Of a stretch of 52,047 nt of DNA, positions 8,662 through 17,208 are shown piece by piece. Under the pieces are notes generated by a model. The model saw only the letters and a list, made by a program, of their open reading frames with translations, did not search any database and was not told the DNA's origin. The DNA lies in contig NZ_PPXY01000007.1 of the NCBI RefSeq assembly GCF_021655115.1, positions 1 through 52,047 on the forward strand, in the 5' to 3' direction. How positions within the stretch are numbered: the first letter of the stretch is position 1; each line of letters begins with the position of its first letter. This DNA comes from Clostridium sp. Cult3 (GTDB taxonomy: Bacteria; Bacillota; Clostridia; Tissierellales; Tepidimicrobiaceae). Position numbers and translations under genes: made by a program.

Positions 8662-9207
8662 GTGGATGAAAGAGAGACAAAGGCAATAATTGAAGCCCTT
8701 TTGTTTATATGGGGAGACCCTCTATCTATAAAAGATATATCTAAAATAGTTGAAGTAGAGGAGGGTAAAGTAAAAGAAATACTTGACCATATGATAGATG
8801 AATTTAATTTTAACAGAAGAGGATTAAAAATAATATGTATGGAAAATAATTATCAACTGTGTACAAGGCCTGAGCATCATAGATGGATTAATAAATTGAC
8901 TCAAGAGAAGAGTACCAAAAGCTTATCAGCAGCAGCCCTGGAGACTTTATCAATTATAGCTTATAAGCAACCTATAACTAAAAATGAGATAGAGGTTATT
9001 CGAGGGGTTAGATGTGATAAAGCATTAGATACTTTGCAAGGGAAAAATTTAATCGAAGAAAAAGGTAGACTAGATAGAACTGGTAGACCAATTATATATG
9101 GTACAACTAATGAGTTTTTAAGGTATTTTGGATTGGAAAGTTTAGAGGATTTACCATCACTTAAAGATTTTAAAATAGATGAAAAGGATATAGAAAAGGG
9201 AGAATAG
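8662..9207 (+). CDS. scpB: Segregation and condensation protein B
   Basis: 181 residues with two winged-helix domains; ALETLSIIAYKQPITKNEIEVIRGV is the conserved second-domain signature. The start is GTG at 8662 after a GAGGTG. ScpB dimers bind the ScpA kleisin in the SMC complex. The stop codon lies inside the stem of the following terminator. Confidence 0.97.
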   Translation: MDERETKAIIEALLFIWGDPLSIKDISKIVEVEEGKVKEILDHMIDEFNFNRRGLKIICMENNYQLCTRPEHHRWINKLTQEKSTKSLSAAALETLSIIAYKQPITKNEIEVIRGVRCDKALDTLQGKNLIEEKGRLDRTGRPIIYGTTNEFLRYFGLESLEDLPSLKDFKIDEKDIEKGE

Positions 9208-9235
9208 TACTTATTTATGGTATTATTCTCTTTTT
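9200..9235 (+). terminator. Terminator overlapping the scpB stop codon
   Basis: An 11-bp stem (GAGAATAGTAC with GTATTATTCTC, one G-T wobble) with a 9-nt loop is followed by TTTTTATTT. It should end the scpAB transcription unit. Confidence 0.8.
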
Positions 9236-9287
9236 ATTTGGAAAGATATAGATAAAGGAAGTTGCATAATACATTTGGGGTGGATAT

Positions 9288-9866
9288 ATGAGGTATATAT
9301 GGTTGCTAATACCTATTATTATTATGATTTTGTTATTATTGCCTGTACAGTTTAATATTTATTTTTTATATAGAGTTGATGCTATAGAATTTAATATTTC
9401 AATTTCCTATTTATTTGGCCTTTTTAGCCCAGAAATATATCCTTTTGATAAAAAGAAGAAGACCAGAGGGAAAAATAGCATTAAAGAAGTTTATACTAGA
9501 GGCTTGATGGACTATATTTGGGATAAAATTAGCTTCGAGAAGTTGACTTGGAAAACCAATATGGGTTTTAAAAATGCTTATTTAGCAGCTGTTGTCTATG
9601 GAAGTATATGGAGTATTAAAAGTATTGTTATAAGTCTTATTTTAGCTAATAAGGAAATAGATGAAGTAGATATTGATGTTAATGTAAATTTTAATGAAGA
9701 ATTATTGGATATTTTATTTAATTGTATAATAAAAATTAGAATGGTTTATATTATAAATATATGGATTAGAATTATAAAAATGTTTAAAGGTGGTGGGAAA
9801 AGTGTCAGAACATCCAATAGAAGGGCTTATGCATACAACGATGAACAGTTTAAAGGAAATGGTTGA
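9288..9866 (+). CDS. DUF2953 domain protein, membrane anchored
   Basis: 192 residues with one hydrophobic N-terminal helix (LLIPIIIMILLLLPVQFNIYF) followed by a beta-rich region and a charged C terminus. It is recognised as DUF2953 from its N-terminal layout and its place just before gerW, the usual arrangement in Clostridia and Bacillus. Its function is not known; the pairing with gerW suggests a sporulation-linked role. The 3' end overlaps the gerW start by 65 nt in another frame, an unusually long overlap. Confidence 0.75.
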   Translation: MRYIWLLIPIIIMILLLLPVQFNIYFLYRVDAIEFNISISYLFGLFSPEIYPFDKKKKTRGKNSIKEVYTRGLMDYIWDKISFEKLTWKTNMGFKNAYLAAVVYGSIWSIKSIVISLILANKEIDEVDIDVNVNFNEELLDILFNCIIKIRMVYIINIWIRIIKMFKGGGKSVRTSNRRAYAYNDEQFKGNG

Positions 9867-10233
9867 TGTAAATACAATTATTGGCGATCCAGTCCAATCA
9901 CCAGATGGATTGATTATTATCCCTGTATCCAAAATATGTTTTGGCTTTGCATCAGGAGGAACAGAGTTTAAAAAGATATCAAGTACTAAAGAACAAAATC
10001 TATCTGAAGAAAAACTTCCTTTTGGGGGAGGCAGTGGAGCTGGTGTTTCAGTTCAACCTGTTGGTTTTATAGTAGTAGGCAACAATCAAATAAAACTATT
10101 AACTGTAGATGAAGGAAATACCGCTTTAAGTAGTTTATTTGATTTTATGAGCAAAATAGCCGATAATATCCAAAATTCTATGGTTAAAGATAAAACCACA
10201 AGTAATGATGATAACACCATAGATATAAGTTAA
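9802..10233 (+). CDS. gerW: Sporulation protein GerW (YtfJ family)
   Basis: 143 residues from GTG 9802, which gives the family-typical start SEHPIEGLMHTTMNSLKEMV; GTGs at 9790 and 9793 lie in the probable ribosome binding site GGTGGTGGG. The conserved glycine-rich PFGGGSGAGVSVQPVGF is intact. In Bacillus, YtfJ/GerW is a forespore protein needed for normal germination responses. The gene overlaps the end of the DUF2953 gene, implying translational coupling. Confidence 0.92.
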   Translation: MSEHPIEGLMHTTMNSLKEMVDVNTIIGDPVQSPDGLIIIPVSKICFGFASGGTEFKKISSTKEQNLSEEKLPFGGGSGAGVSVQPVGFIVVGNNQIKLLTVDEGNTALSSLFDFMSKIADNIQNSMVKDKTTSNDDNTIDIS

Positions 10234-10258
10234 GAAGCAGAAACATTCTGCTTCTATT
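10233..10258 (+). terminator. Terminator after gerW
   Basis: AGAAGCAG and CTGCTTCT arms around a 7-nt loop lie directly after the gerW stop. The tail is short (ATTCATTTAAATTT), so termination may be partial. Confidence 0.65.
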
Positions 10259-10330
10259 CATTTAAATTTAGGATAAATATTAACTTATATTAAATATTAT
10301 ATCATTAATATAGGTAAAGGAGAGATACTT

Positions 10331-11446
10331 TTGAAAAAAGGCATTTCATTGTTATTATTTTTTGGTATTTTATTAATAAGCAGTTATTCATATTGTCAAA
10401 AACCTACTATTACTGCTCAAAGCGCAATTTTAGTGGATTTGGAATCTGGAAGGGTTTTATTGGAGTATAGTCCACATACTAAATTACCTATGGCTAGTAC
10501 TACTAAGATAATGACTGGGCTTATTGCTTTAGAAAATTGTAGTATAGAGGACAAGATAACCATAAAGAAGGAATCAGTAGGTGTTGAAGGCTCTAGTATA
10601 TACCTATACGAAGGTGAATCAATAGGTTTAGAAGATCTACTATATGGTTTAATGCTAAGATCAGGAAATGATGCTGCTGTAGCTATAGCAGATTATGTTG
10701 GTGGCAATATAGAACAGTTTATTATTATGATGAACGATAAAGCTCGATCTATTAATGCTAATAACACTAACTTTATGAACCCTCACGGACTTCATCATGA
10801 CGATCATTACACGACTGCCTACGATCTTGCTTTAATTACTAAAGAAGCTATGAAATTTGAAAAGTTTAGAGAGATTGTTGGATCAAAGTCATGGAAAGCC
10901 AATAGAGAAAAAAATAATATATTTTACAATAAAAACAGTACCTTATGGGAATACGAAGGGGGAAATGGTGTCAAAACTGGATATACTATGAGGGCCGGTA
11001 GGTGTTTAGTATCTAGTTCTACTAGAAATGATCGTACCCTTATTGCTATAGTGTTAAATGATAGAAATTGGTTTAACGATTGCTACAGTTTACTTAATTA
11101 TGGTTTTGAACACTTTAAAGACTATGTAATATTTGATGAAGGCCAATATTTTAGGAGTATTCCCGTAATAGATGGGGATAAAGAATATATAGCGGCAGTA
11201 GCAAAAAAAATGTTTTTTTATCCGCTAAAGGAAGAAGAACTAAAAAATATTAAAATTCATATAGATCTGCCAGATAAAATAAAAGCTCCAATAGGGAAAG
11301 GTGACAGTATTGGAAAAGTAAAGATATATTTAGATGGAATAATGATTCATGAAGAAAGTATTATTGCTAAGGAGAATATATCAAAATTAGGACCTATTCA
11401 GAAGTTGATAAAGGAACTAATAAAAAAGGATAATAAAAAGGGATAA
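10331..11446 (+). CDS. D-alanyl-D-alanine carboxypeptidase, DacB/DacF type
   Basis: 371 residues from TTG 10331 (AAAGGAGAG upstream). A signal peptide (KKGISLLLFFGILLISSYSYCQ) is followed by the S11 peptidase motifs STTK (SxxK), SGND (SxN) and KTGYTMRAG (KTG). It is the second carboxypeptidase of this family in 5 kb. Placement after gerW and before the PyrK-like/FAD pair matches the spore cortex dacB locus of several Clostridia; a role in trimming cortex stem peptides is inferred. Confidence 0.9.
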   Translation: MKKGISLLLFFGILLISSYSYCQKPTITAQSAILVDLESGRVLLEYSPHTKLPMASTTKIMTGLIALENCSIEDKITIKKESVGVEGSSIYLYEGESIGLEDLLYGLMLRSGNDAAVAIADYVGGNIEQFIIMMNDKARSINANNTNFMNPHGLHHDDHYTTAYDLALITKEAMKFEKFREIVGSKSWKANREKNNIFYNKNSTLWEYEGGNGVKTGYTMRAGRCLVSSSTRNDRTLIAIVLNDRNWFNDCYSLLNYGFEHFKDYVIFDEGQYFRSIPVIDGDKEYIAAVAKKMFFYPLKEEELKNIKIHIDLPDKIKAPIGKGDSIGKVKIYLDGIMIHEESIIAKENISKLGPIQKLIKELIKKDNKKG

Positions 11447-11477
11447 TAATCAATCTTCATATAATTATTTATTTAAT

Positions 11478-11497
11478 AAAGCCTTTGGGCTTTTTTT
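11478..11497 (+). terminator. Terminator after second carboxypeptidase
   Basis: AAAGCC and GGCTTT arms with a 4-nt loop are followed by seven T residues. Confidence 0.88.
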
Positions 11498-11565
11498 ATT
11501 TGTAACCAATAAGGCTCTATTTAAATATGCTATATATTAAGCAGTATTTTAAGGAGTGATGATAG

Positions 11566-12504
11566 ATGTCAAAACCATATAAATGCATAGATTCAGGAAG
11601 TAAGTATTGTCCGTGTCATTTAGTAGATACTATGGATTGTATTTCTTGTTCTCAATTAAGAGGAGAAGTATTTTGTGACTGCCAATGGAATGGAGTATGT
11701 ATTCTCTATGAATACTATATGAAAAATCAGATGGTTTGTGATCAACGACTAGATTATGAGTCACAGATAGTGGATAAAATAAACTTAGATGAAAACTTAT
11801 TCTTGATAAAAATAAAAACGGATAATAAGCTTATCAAAGAATTAGATTCTATAGGTTCTTATATATTTATTAGAAAAGCTGATGTTAACACTTATCATAA
11901 CACTCCTATGTCTGTATTCAATCTAGATGAGGATTTTATATATGTAGTATATCAAGCAATAGGTCCCAAGACAAAAGGATTTAATAAAGGTGATAGCTTG
12001 ATTTTAAGGGGACCTTACTGGAGTGGGATAGTTGGGGAAGGTGATTTATCAAAAATAGAAAAAGAATCAATAGTTATTGTAGCCCGGGGGATTGGCCAGT
12101 CGTCAATTTTAATACCTTTGAAAAAATTAATTCATAAAAAAAACAAGATAGTATTATTTTTAGATGAAGGGAAGTTAAACTCACTATATTGCTTGGATTA
12201 TGTAGACAATAAGAACGTTAAGATAGTAATTATGAATATGTTTGATGCTATTGATAGGAAAAAATTAGAGGATTACATAAAGCATAATCCCATAAATATA
12301 GTGTTTAGTGCTGGATCAGATATGGTGCATAGGGAGATTAAATCCATGATTGAACAGACTGATAAATCTATTAGATGGTTTGTATCTAATAATAATATAC
12401 TATGCTGTGGTGAAGGATTATGTGGTTCCTGTATAAGAAAAACAAAGGATGGAGACAGAGTAAAGCTGTGTAAAACAGTAATTGATCCTAGAAAGATTTA
12501 CTAG
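11566..12504 (+). CDS. PyrK-like FAD/NAD-binding iron-sulfur oxidoreductase subunit
   Basis: 312 residues. The first 45 residues carry eight cysteines (C7, C15, C17, C25, C28, C37, C39, C45), an unusual extra metal-binding module. The middle resembles the ferredoxin-reductase fold of dihydroorotate dehydrogenase electron-transfer subunits, with a nucleotide-binding part around VIVARGIGQSSILIPL. The C terminus has CGEGLCGSCIRK and a later cysteine, the PyrK-type [2Fe-2S] ligand pattern. No pyrD is near; instead an FAD oxidoreductase starts 13 nt downstream. It probably passes electrons between NAD(P)H and that partner. Physiological substrate unknown. Confidence 0.8.
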   Translation: MSKPYKCIDSGSKYCPCHLVDTMDCISCSQLRGEVFCDCQWNGVCILYEYYMKNQMVCDQRLDYESQIVDKINLDENLFLIKIKTDNKLIKELDSIGSYIFIRKADVNTYHNTPMSVFNLDEDFIYVVYQAIGPKTKGFNKGDSLILRGPYWSGIVGEGDLSKIEKESIVIVARGIGQSSILIPLKKLIHKKNKIVLFLDEGKLNSLYCLDYVDNKNVKIVIMNMFDAIDRKKLEDYIKHNPINIVFSAGSDMVHREIKSMIEQTDKSIRWFVSNNNILCCGEGLCGSCIRKTKDGDRVKLCKTVIDPRKIY

Positions 12505-12517
12505 GGAGGTAGATTTT

Positions 12518-13792
12518 ATGAATAGGATAGTTGTAATAGGCGGAGGTTGGGCAGGATGTGCGGCTAGTATAGCAGCTATAAAACTAGGGGTGGAGGTTGT
12601 TCTTATTGAAAAGACGGATATGTTACTTGGCTTAGGTAATGTTGGTGGAATAATGAGAAATAATGGTCGCTTTACGGCAGCAGAGGAGAATATTTTCATG
12701 GGAAGAGGAGAGTTATTTAATATAACTGACCAATTTTCCTTGCATAGAAATATAGATTTTCCTGGTCATAAGCATGCATATCTATATGATGTAACTAAGA
12801 TAGAACCAGCAGTTAGAAATTTAATACTATCATTAGGGGTGGAGTTAAAATTACAAAAAAGAGCAGTTGATGTAATTGCGGAAGGCAATTCTTTAAGAGG
12901 AATAGTATTAAATGATGGGGAGAGGGTTTATGGAGATGCCTTTATAGAAACCACGGGATCTACTGGCCCTATGGGGAATTGTTTAAAATATGGTAATGGT
13001 TGTGCTATGTGCATACTCAGATGTCCTACCTTCGGACCTAGGATTAGCATTAGCAAAAGAGCTGGTGTTATGGATAAAGTAGGTATGAGAAAAGATGGCT
13101 CTTATGGAGCTTTTAGTGGTTCTTGTAAATTAAATAAGGACTCTTTAAGTTCAGAAATCAAATATGAACTAGAAAAAAACGGTGTCGTAATTTTGCCTGT
13201 TCCTAAAGAGGATATTCAAAAAGATAAACTTTCAAAAAAAGTATGTCAACAATATGCATTAGACGAATATGCAGAAAATATAATATTACTGGATACAGGT
13301 CATGCTAAGATGATGACTTCTTTTTATCCTTTAGAAAAACTTAGAAGGGTTAAAGGCTTAGAGAATGCTCGTTATGAGGACCCTTACTCGGGAGGGGTTG
13401 GAAATTCTATTAGATATCTATCTATCGCACCAAGGGAAAATACTATGAAGGTAAAAGGAATTAGCAATTTATTTTGTGCAGGTGAAAAGTCTGGGTTGTT
13501 TGTAGGACATACGGAAGCTATTGTAACAGGAACTATAGCAGGGTATAATAGTGTTAGATATGTGTTTAATAGACGTTTATTGGAACTTCCTAGTGAATTG
13601 GCTATTGGCGATCTAATTTGTTTTGCCAATGAAAGGCTAGAGTCAGAAGAGGGGTTAAAAGATAGATATACTTTTGCTGGTAGTACCTATTTTAATAGGA
13701 TGATAGATAAGGGATTGTATACTACTAATCTTCATCAAATCAAGAGGAGGGTTGAAGATTTAAATCTATTAAATATATATGATAGAATTTAA
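12518..13792 (+). CDS. FAD-dependent oxidoreductase, partner of the PyrK-like protein
   Basis: 424 residues from ATG 12518 with GGGAGG just upstream. The N terminus is a Rossmann FAD site (IVVIGGGWAGCAASIAAIKLGVEVVLIEK), the second half has a terminal FAD motif (LFCAGEKSGLFVGHTEAIVTG). A cysteine cluster at about residues 152-170 (CLKYGNGCAMCILRCPTFGP) suggests an iron-sulfur or redox-active centre. The fold resembles FAD_oxidored proteins and, more distantly, GidA. With the PyrK-like gene it seems to form a two-subunit enzyme of unknown reaction, placed between a spore carboxypeptidase gene and rluB. Confidence 0.8.
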   Translation: MNRIVVIGGGWAGCAASIAAIKLGVEVVLIEKTDMLLGLGNVGGIMRNNGRFTAAEENIFMGRGELFNITDQFSLHRNIDFPGHKHAYLYDVTKIEPAVRNLILSLGVELKLQKRAVDVIAEGNSLRGIVLNDGERVYGDAFIETTGSTGPMGNCLKYGNGCAMCILRCPTFGPRISISKRAGVMDKVGMRKDGSYGAFSGSCKLNKDSLSSEIKYELEKNGVVILPVPKEDIQKDKLSKKVCQQYALDEYAENIILLDTGHAKMMTSFYPLEKLRRVKGLENARYEDPYSGGVGNSIRYLSIAPRENTMKVKGISNLFCAGEKSGLFVGHTEAIVTGTIAGYNSVRYVFNRRLLELPSELAIGDLICFANERLESEEGLKDRYTFAGSTYFNRMIDKGLYTTNLHQIKRRVEDLNLLNIYDRI

Positions 13793-13859
13793 TAGTATTT
13801 TACAAATGGGATAAAAAAAGTTAAACTATATATAGTTTTATATTGAGAGGATGAATTAG

Positions 13860-14567
13860 ATGAGATTACAAAAATACATGGCTAAATGCGGTGTAGCGTC
13901 AAGAAGAAAATCAGAAGAGTTAATAATAAAAGGTAGAGTGAAAGTTAATGGTGTCGTTGTTAAAACACTAGGTACAATTATGGATCCTGATAAGGATGTA
14001 GTGAGAGTAGATGATAAGATAATAGAATTGGAAGAAAACAATGTATATATTATGTTGAATAAACCTGAAGGATATGTTACTACAGTAAAAGATAAACATA
14101 GCGAAAAGATAGTATTGGATTTAATTAATGGAATTGAGGAAAGAATTTATCCAGTAGGTAGATTAGATGCAGATACTACCGGTTTACTCCTAATGACCAA
14201 TGATGGTGATCTAGCTTACAAACTAACCCATCCAAGTTATGAGATACCAAAAAAATATATTGCTTTAGTAGAAGGTATTCCTAATAATAAAAAGCTTCAA
14301 AAATTTAGAAAGGGTTTAAAAATTGATGGAAGAATGACTGCAGAAGCCTATGTAAGAATAGCTAAAAAATACAAAAATTCTTCAGTGTTGGAGATATCAA
14401 TACATGAAGGAAGGAATAGACAAGTAAGAAAGATGTGTAAATATATTAGACATCCTGTCATAAAATTAAAAAGAATAGCTATTGGGGATCTAGTACTAGG
14501 AGATTTAGAGATTGGAAAATGGAGATATTTAACATCCAAAGAAGTTAAATACTTAAGGGAGCTTTAG
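13860..14567 (+). CDS. rluB: Ribosomal large subunit pseudouridine synthase, RluB/RsuA family
   Basis: 235 residues: an N-terminal S4 RNA-binding domain (RLQKYMAKCGVASRRKSEELI) and a pseudouridine synthase domain with the catalytic aspartate in GRLDADTTGLLLMTNDG. RluB modifies 23S rRNA; the family call is firm, the exact target position is inferred from the Firmicute orthologue. ATG 13860 follows GAGAGG. A long terminator overlaps its stop. Confidence 0.93.
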   Translation: MRLQKYMAKCGVASRRKSEELIIKGRVKVNGVVVKTLGTIMDPDKDVVRVDDKIIELEENNVYIMLNKPEGYVTTVKDKHSEKIVLDLINGIEERIYPVGRLDADTTGLLLMTNDGDLAYKLTHPSYEIPKKYIALVEGIPNNKKLQKFRKGLKIDGRMTAEAYVRIAKKYKNSSVLEISIHEGRNRQVRKMCKYIRHPVIKLKRIAIGDLVLGDLEIGKWRYLTSKEVKYLREL

Positions 14568-14602
14568 TATTGTAGCGATATATAGTGCTACAATACTTTT
14601 CT
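14566..14602 (+). terminator. Terminator after rluB
   Basis: Perfect 11-bp arms AGTATTGTAGC and GCTACAATACT begin at the rluB stop codon and are followed by TTTTCTTTT. Confidence 0.92.
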
Positions 14603-14670
14603 TTTGGCTTTCTTTTTGGCTAATTATACATTATAATTAGTTTAGGATTAGAATTAGGGGGAACTGAAGG

Positions 14671-15084
14671 ATGATAGCAATTAGGGAAATACATTCAAGT
14701 GAATTTGAAATAGCAAACAATATTTTATCAGGGGAAGGTATAGTAGATGATATCTCCCAAGGAATAGTCTATGTATTGATAAAGGATGATAAGGTTATAG
14801 GGATAAGTAAGATGAGAATTAACAATGGATATGGTATATTGGACTACATAGTTTTAAAAAAGGAGAATAGAGGGCTTGATTATGGTGATGGTCTTTTAAG
14901 GGCGGTGCTATTTAAGGCTAAGGCAATTGGCATAGAAGAGGTATACTATGCTAAATATCATCAATATTTAATTAAGAAAGGATTTAATTATACTGAAGAT
15001 TCTTCTAATATTCCGTATGAACTCAGCTTAAATATTAATAATTTTTTTAATAACTGTTGTTGTGGCGATGAAAATGAGATTTAA
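14671..15084 (+). CDS. GNAT-family acetyltransferase-like protein
   Basis: 137 residues with the GNAT layout: an N-terminal alpha/beta part (AIREIHSSEFEIAN), central strands (GIVYVLIKDDKVIGISKM and YGILDYIVLKKENRGLDYGDGLLRAVL, the acetyl-CoA-binding A motif region) and a degenerate C terminus ending in a CCCGDE tail. The substrate is unknown. Its 3' end overlaps mnmM, so the two are probably co-translated. Confidence 0.75.
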   Translation: MIAIREIHSSEFEIANNILSGEGIVDDISQGIVYVLIKDDKVIGISKMRINNGYGILDYIVLKKENRGLDYGDGLLRAVLFKAKAIGIEEVYYAKYHQYLIKKGFNYTEDSSNIPYELSLNINNFFNNCCCGDENEI

Positions 15085-15643
15085 GCATTTTATTAATCCG
15101 GTAGAAACCGTAAAGAAAATAATGAATTACTATATTGAGGAAGGGCATATTGTTTTAGATTGTACTGTTGGAAACGGTAATGATACCATAGATTTAGCAA
15201 AGCTTGTTGGGAAAAGTGGGAAAGTTTATGGTTTTGATATTCAAGAAAGGGCTATAATTCATACTCAGAGAAAGTTAACACAATTAAATCTTGATGGTAA
15301 CGTTGAACTTATAAATGATGGACATGAGCATATTGACAAGTATATCGATGATAAGTTGGATTTCATCGTCTATAATTTAGGTTACTTACCTGGAGGGGAC
15401 AAGAGCATTAAGACTAGGTCTTCAACGACTATAGAAAGTTTAAATAAGTCTTTACTATTGCTAAGCAACAATGGATTATTATTAATTACCTGTTATATTG
15501 GACATGATGGTGGTAAAGATGAAAAGGATGCGGTAGAGAATCTTTTAAAATCCTTAGATCAAAATGAGTATAATGTTTTACAATTTAACTTTATAAATCA
15601 AAAAAACAATCCGCCGATACTTTATGGCGTTGAAAAATTATAA
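15074..15643 (+). CDS. mnmM: tRNA methyltransferase MnmM (YtqB family)
   Basis: 189 residues from ATG 15074; in-frame GTG 15062 and ATG 15068 are alternatives and no strong ribosome binding site decides. The SAM-binding motif reads VLDCTVGNGNDTIDLA and the family-specific NLGYLPGGDKSI follows. In Bacillus, YtqB (MnmM) methylates the aminomethyl group on the wobble uridine of tRNA to complete mnm5s2U. It overlaps the GNAT gene by 11 nt and is followed 17 nt later by oadA. Confidence 0.85.
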   Translation: MRFKHFINPVETVKKIMNYYIEEGHIVLDCTVGNGNDTIDLAKLVGKSGKVYGFDIQERAIIHTQRKLTQLNLDGNVELINDGHEHIDKYIDDKLDFIVYNLGYLPGGDKSIKTRSSTTIESLNKSLLLLSNNGLLLITCYIGHDGGKDEKDAVENLLKSLDQNEYNVLQFNFINQKNNPPILYGVEKL

Positions 15644-15660
15644 TAACAGGAGGGATAATA

Positions 15661-17058
15661 ATGGCAGGTGTAAAGATAACAGACACCATTTTAAGAGATG
15701 CACATCAATCTTTAATTGCCACTAGGATGAAAACGGAGGATATGTTACCCATTGCAGATAAGCTTGACAGGGTAGGGTTTCATTCGTTGGAAGTTTGGGG
15801 TGGTGCAACATTTGATTCTTGTTTAAGATTTTTGAACGAAGATCCTTGGGAAAGATTAAGAACATTAAGGAAGGCTTTTAAAAACACAAAATTACAGATG
15901 TTGTTAAGGGGTCAAAACTTATTAGGGTATAAACACTATCCTGATGATGTTGTAGAGGAATTTGTAAAAAAATCTATTGAAAATGGTATAGATATTATTA
16001 GAATATTTGATGCATTAAATGATCCGAGAAATATTAAAAAATCTATAGAATCTACAAAAAAGTATGGTGGTCATGCTCAAGCTGCTATATCTTATACAAC
16101 TAGTCCTGTTCATAACAATGAATATTATATAAATCTGGCTGTTGAAATGGAAAAAATGGGAGCCGATTCTATATGTATTAAAGATATGTCAGGCATTTTA
16201 ATGCCTTATGAAGCTGAAAAACTAGTTAAAGGTTTGAAAGAGAAAATTTCTGTGCCAATTCAAATTCACTCTCATTTTACTAGTGGAATTGCAAATCAAA
16301 CCTATATGAAAGCTATAGAAGCTGGCGCCGATATAATAGACACGGCAATGTCGCCTTTAGGAATGGGTACAAGTCAACCTGCTACTGAATCCATGGTAGC
16401 CTCTTTACAGGGGTCTCCCTATTATCCAGACATAGATATGAATCTACTACTTGAAATAACTGATTACTTTAAGGAGCTAAGGGATGAATATTTAAAAGAA
16501 GGGCTTCTTAATACTAAGGTATTGAATGTGGATGCTAGGACCTTGAAATATCAAGTGCCAGGAGGAATGTTATCCAATTTAGTTTCCCAACTAAATGCAC
16601 AAGGGGCATTGGATAGATTTGAAGAAGTATTAGAAGAAGTTCCAAAAGTTAGGGAGGATTTGGGATATCCACCTCTTGTTACTCCTATGAGTCAGATGGT
16701 AGGAACTACGGCAGTATTTAATGTATTATTAGGTGAAAGATACAAAATGGTTCCAAAAGAAGCTAAGAACTATGTTAAGGGTCTTTATGGGAAACCAACA
16801 GTACCCGTAAAAGAGAATATAAAAGAAAAGATAATTGGAAATGAAGAAGTATATACGGGAAGACCGGCAGATCTATTAGAGCCTGAATTGAATAAGCTAA
16901 AAGATGAAATAAAAGAGTATATAGAACAAGAAGAAGATGTATTGAGCTATGCTTTATTCCCACAGGTTGCTATTGACTTTTTCAAGTATAGACAGGCAGA
17001 AAAGTATAAAATTGATAATAATTTATTGAATGATGAGTTTAAAACTTATCCTATTTAA
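15661..17058 (+). CDS. oadA: Oxaloacetate decarboxylase alpha subunit / carboxyltransferase
   Basis: 465 residues; starts with the HMGL-like TIM-barrel (ITDTILRDAHQSLIATRM, with the metal site aspartate and later IHSHFTSG histidines) followed by the conserved carboxyltransferase C-terminal domain (QVPGGMLSNL). The biotin-carrier domain that follows in longer relatives is absent, and no biotin carboxyl carrier, biotin carboxylase or membrane beta subunit lies in the window. It may serve as pyruvate carboxylase subunit B, oxaloacetate decarboxylase alpha or a methylmalonyl-CoA carboxyltransferase 5S-type subunit with partners encoded elsewhere. AGGAGGG precedes the ATG. Confidence 0.88.
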   Translation: MAGVKITDTILRDAHQSLIATRMKTEDMLPIADKLDRVGFHSLEVWGGATFDSCLRFLNEDPWERLRTLRKAFKNTKLQMLLRGQNLLGYKHYPDDVVEEFVKKSIENGIDIIRIFDALNDPRNIKKSIESTKKYGGHAQAAISYTTSPVHNNEYYINLAVEMEKMGADSICIKDMSGILMPYEAEKLVKGLKEKISVPIQIHSHFTSGIANQTYMKAIEAGADIIDTAMSPLGMGTSQPATESMVASLQGSPYYPDIDMNLLLEITDYFKELRDEYLKEGLLNTKVLNVDARTLKYQVPGGMLSNLVSQLNAQGALDRFEEVLEEVPKVREDLGYPPLVTPMSQMVGTTAVFNVLLGERYKMVPKEAKNYVKGLYGKPTVPVKENIKEKIIGNEEVYTGRPADLLEPELNKLKDEIKEYIEQEEDVLSYALFPQVAIDFFKYRQAEKYKIDNNLLNDEFKTYPI

Positions 17059-17084
17059 AACAAGTCTTCGGGCTTGTTTTTTTT
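17057..17084 (+). terminator. Terminator after oadA
   Basis: AAAACAAG and CTTGTTTT arms, closed by a TTCG tetraloop-type top, overlap the stop codon and run into eight T residues. Confidence 0.93.
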
Positions 17085-17090
17085 ATAACT

Positions 17091-17153
17091 AATGAAACAA
17101 ATCTTGCAAATTTAATCAAATTGCAAAAAAAATGAAATAAATCTTGCATATTT
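17091..17153 (+). repeat. Two 23-bp direct repeats upstream of the kor operon
   Basis: Positions 17091-17113 and 17131-17153 match at 21 of 23 bases (AATGAAACAAATCTTGCAAA versus AATGAAATAAATCTTGCATA, then TTT) and are exactly 40 bp apart. A further TTGCAA lies between them at 17121-17126. The second copy covers the promoter -35 box, so they may be operators for a regulator; which one is unknown. Confidence 0.75.
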
Positions 17154-17172
17154 GGAATAACTTTGTTATTAT
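17144..17172 (+). promoter_or_regulatory. Probable sigma-A promoter of the kor operon
   Basis: TTGCAT at 17144-17149 and TATTAT at 17167-17172 are separated by 17 nt, about 36 nt upstream of the first gene. Confidence 0.6.
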
Positions 17173-17208
17173 AAAAGTAGAAAATATCACAATAAGGGGG
17201 AAGTAGCT

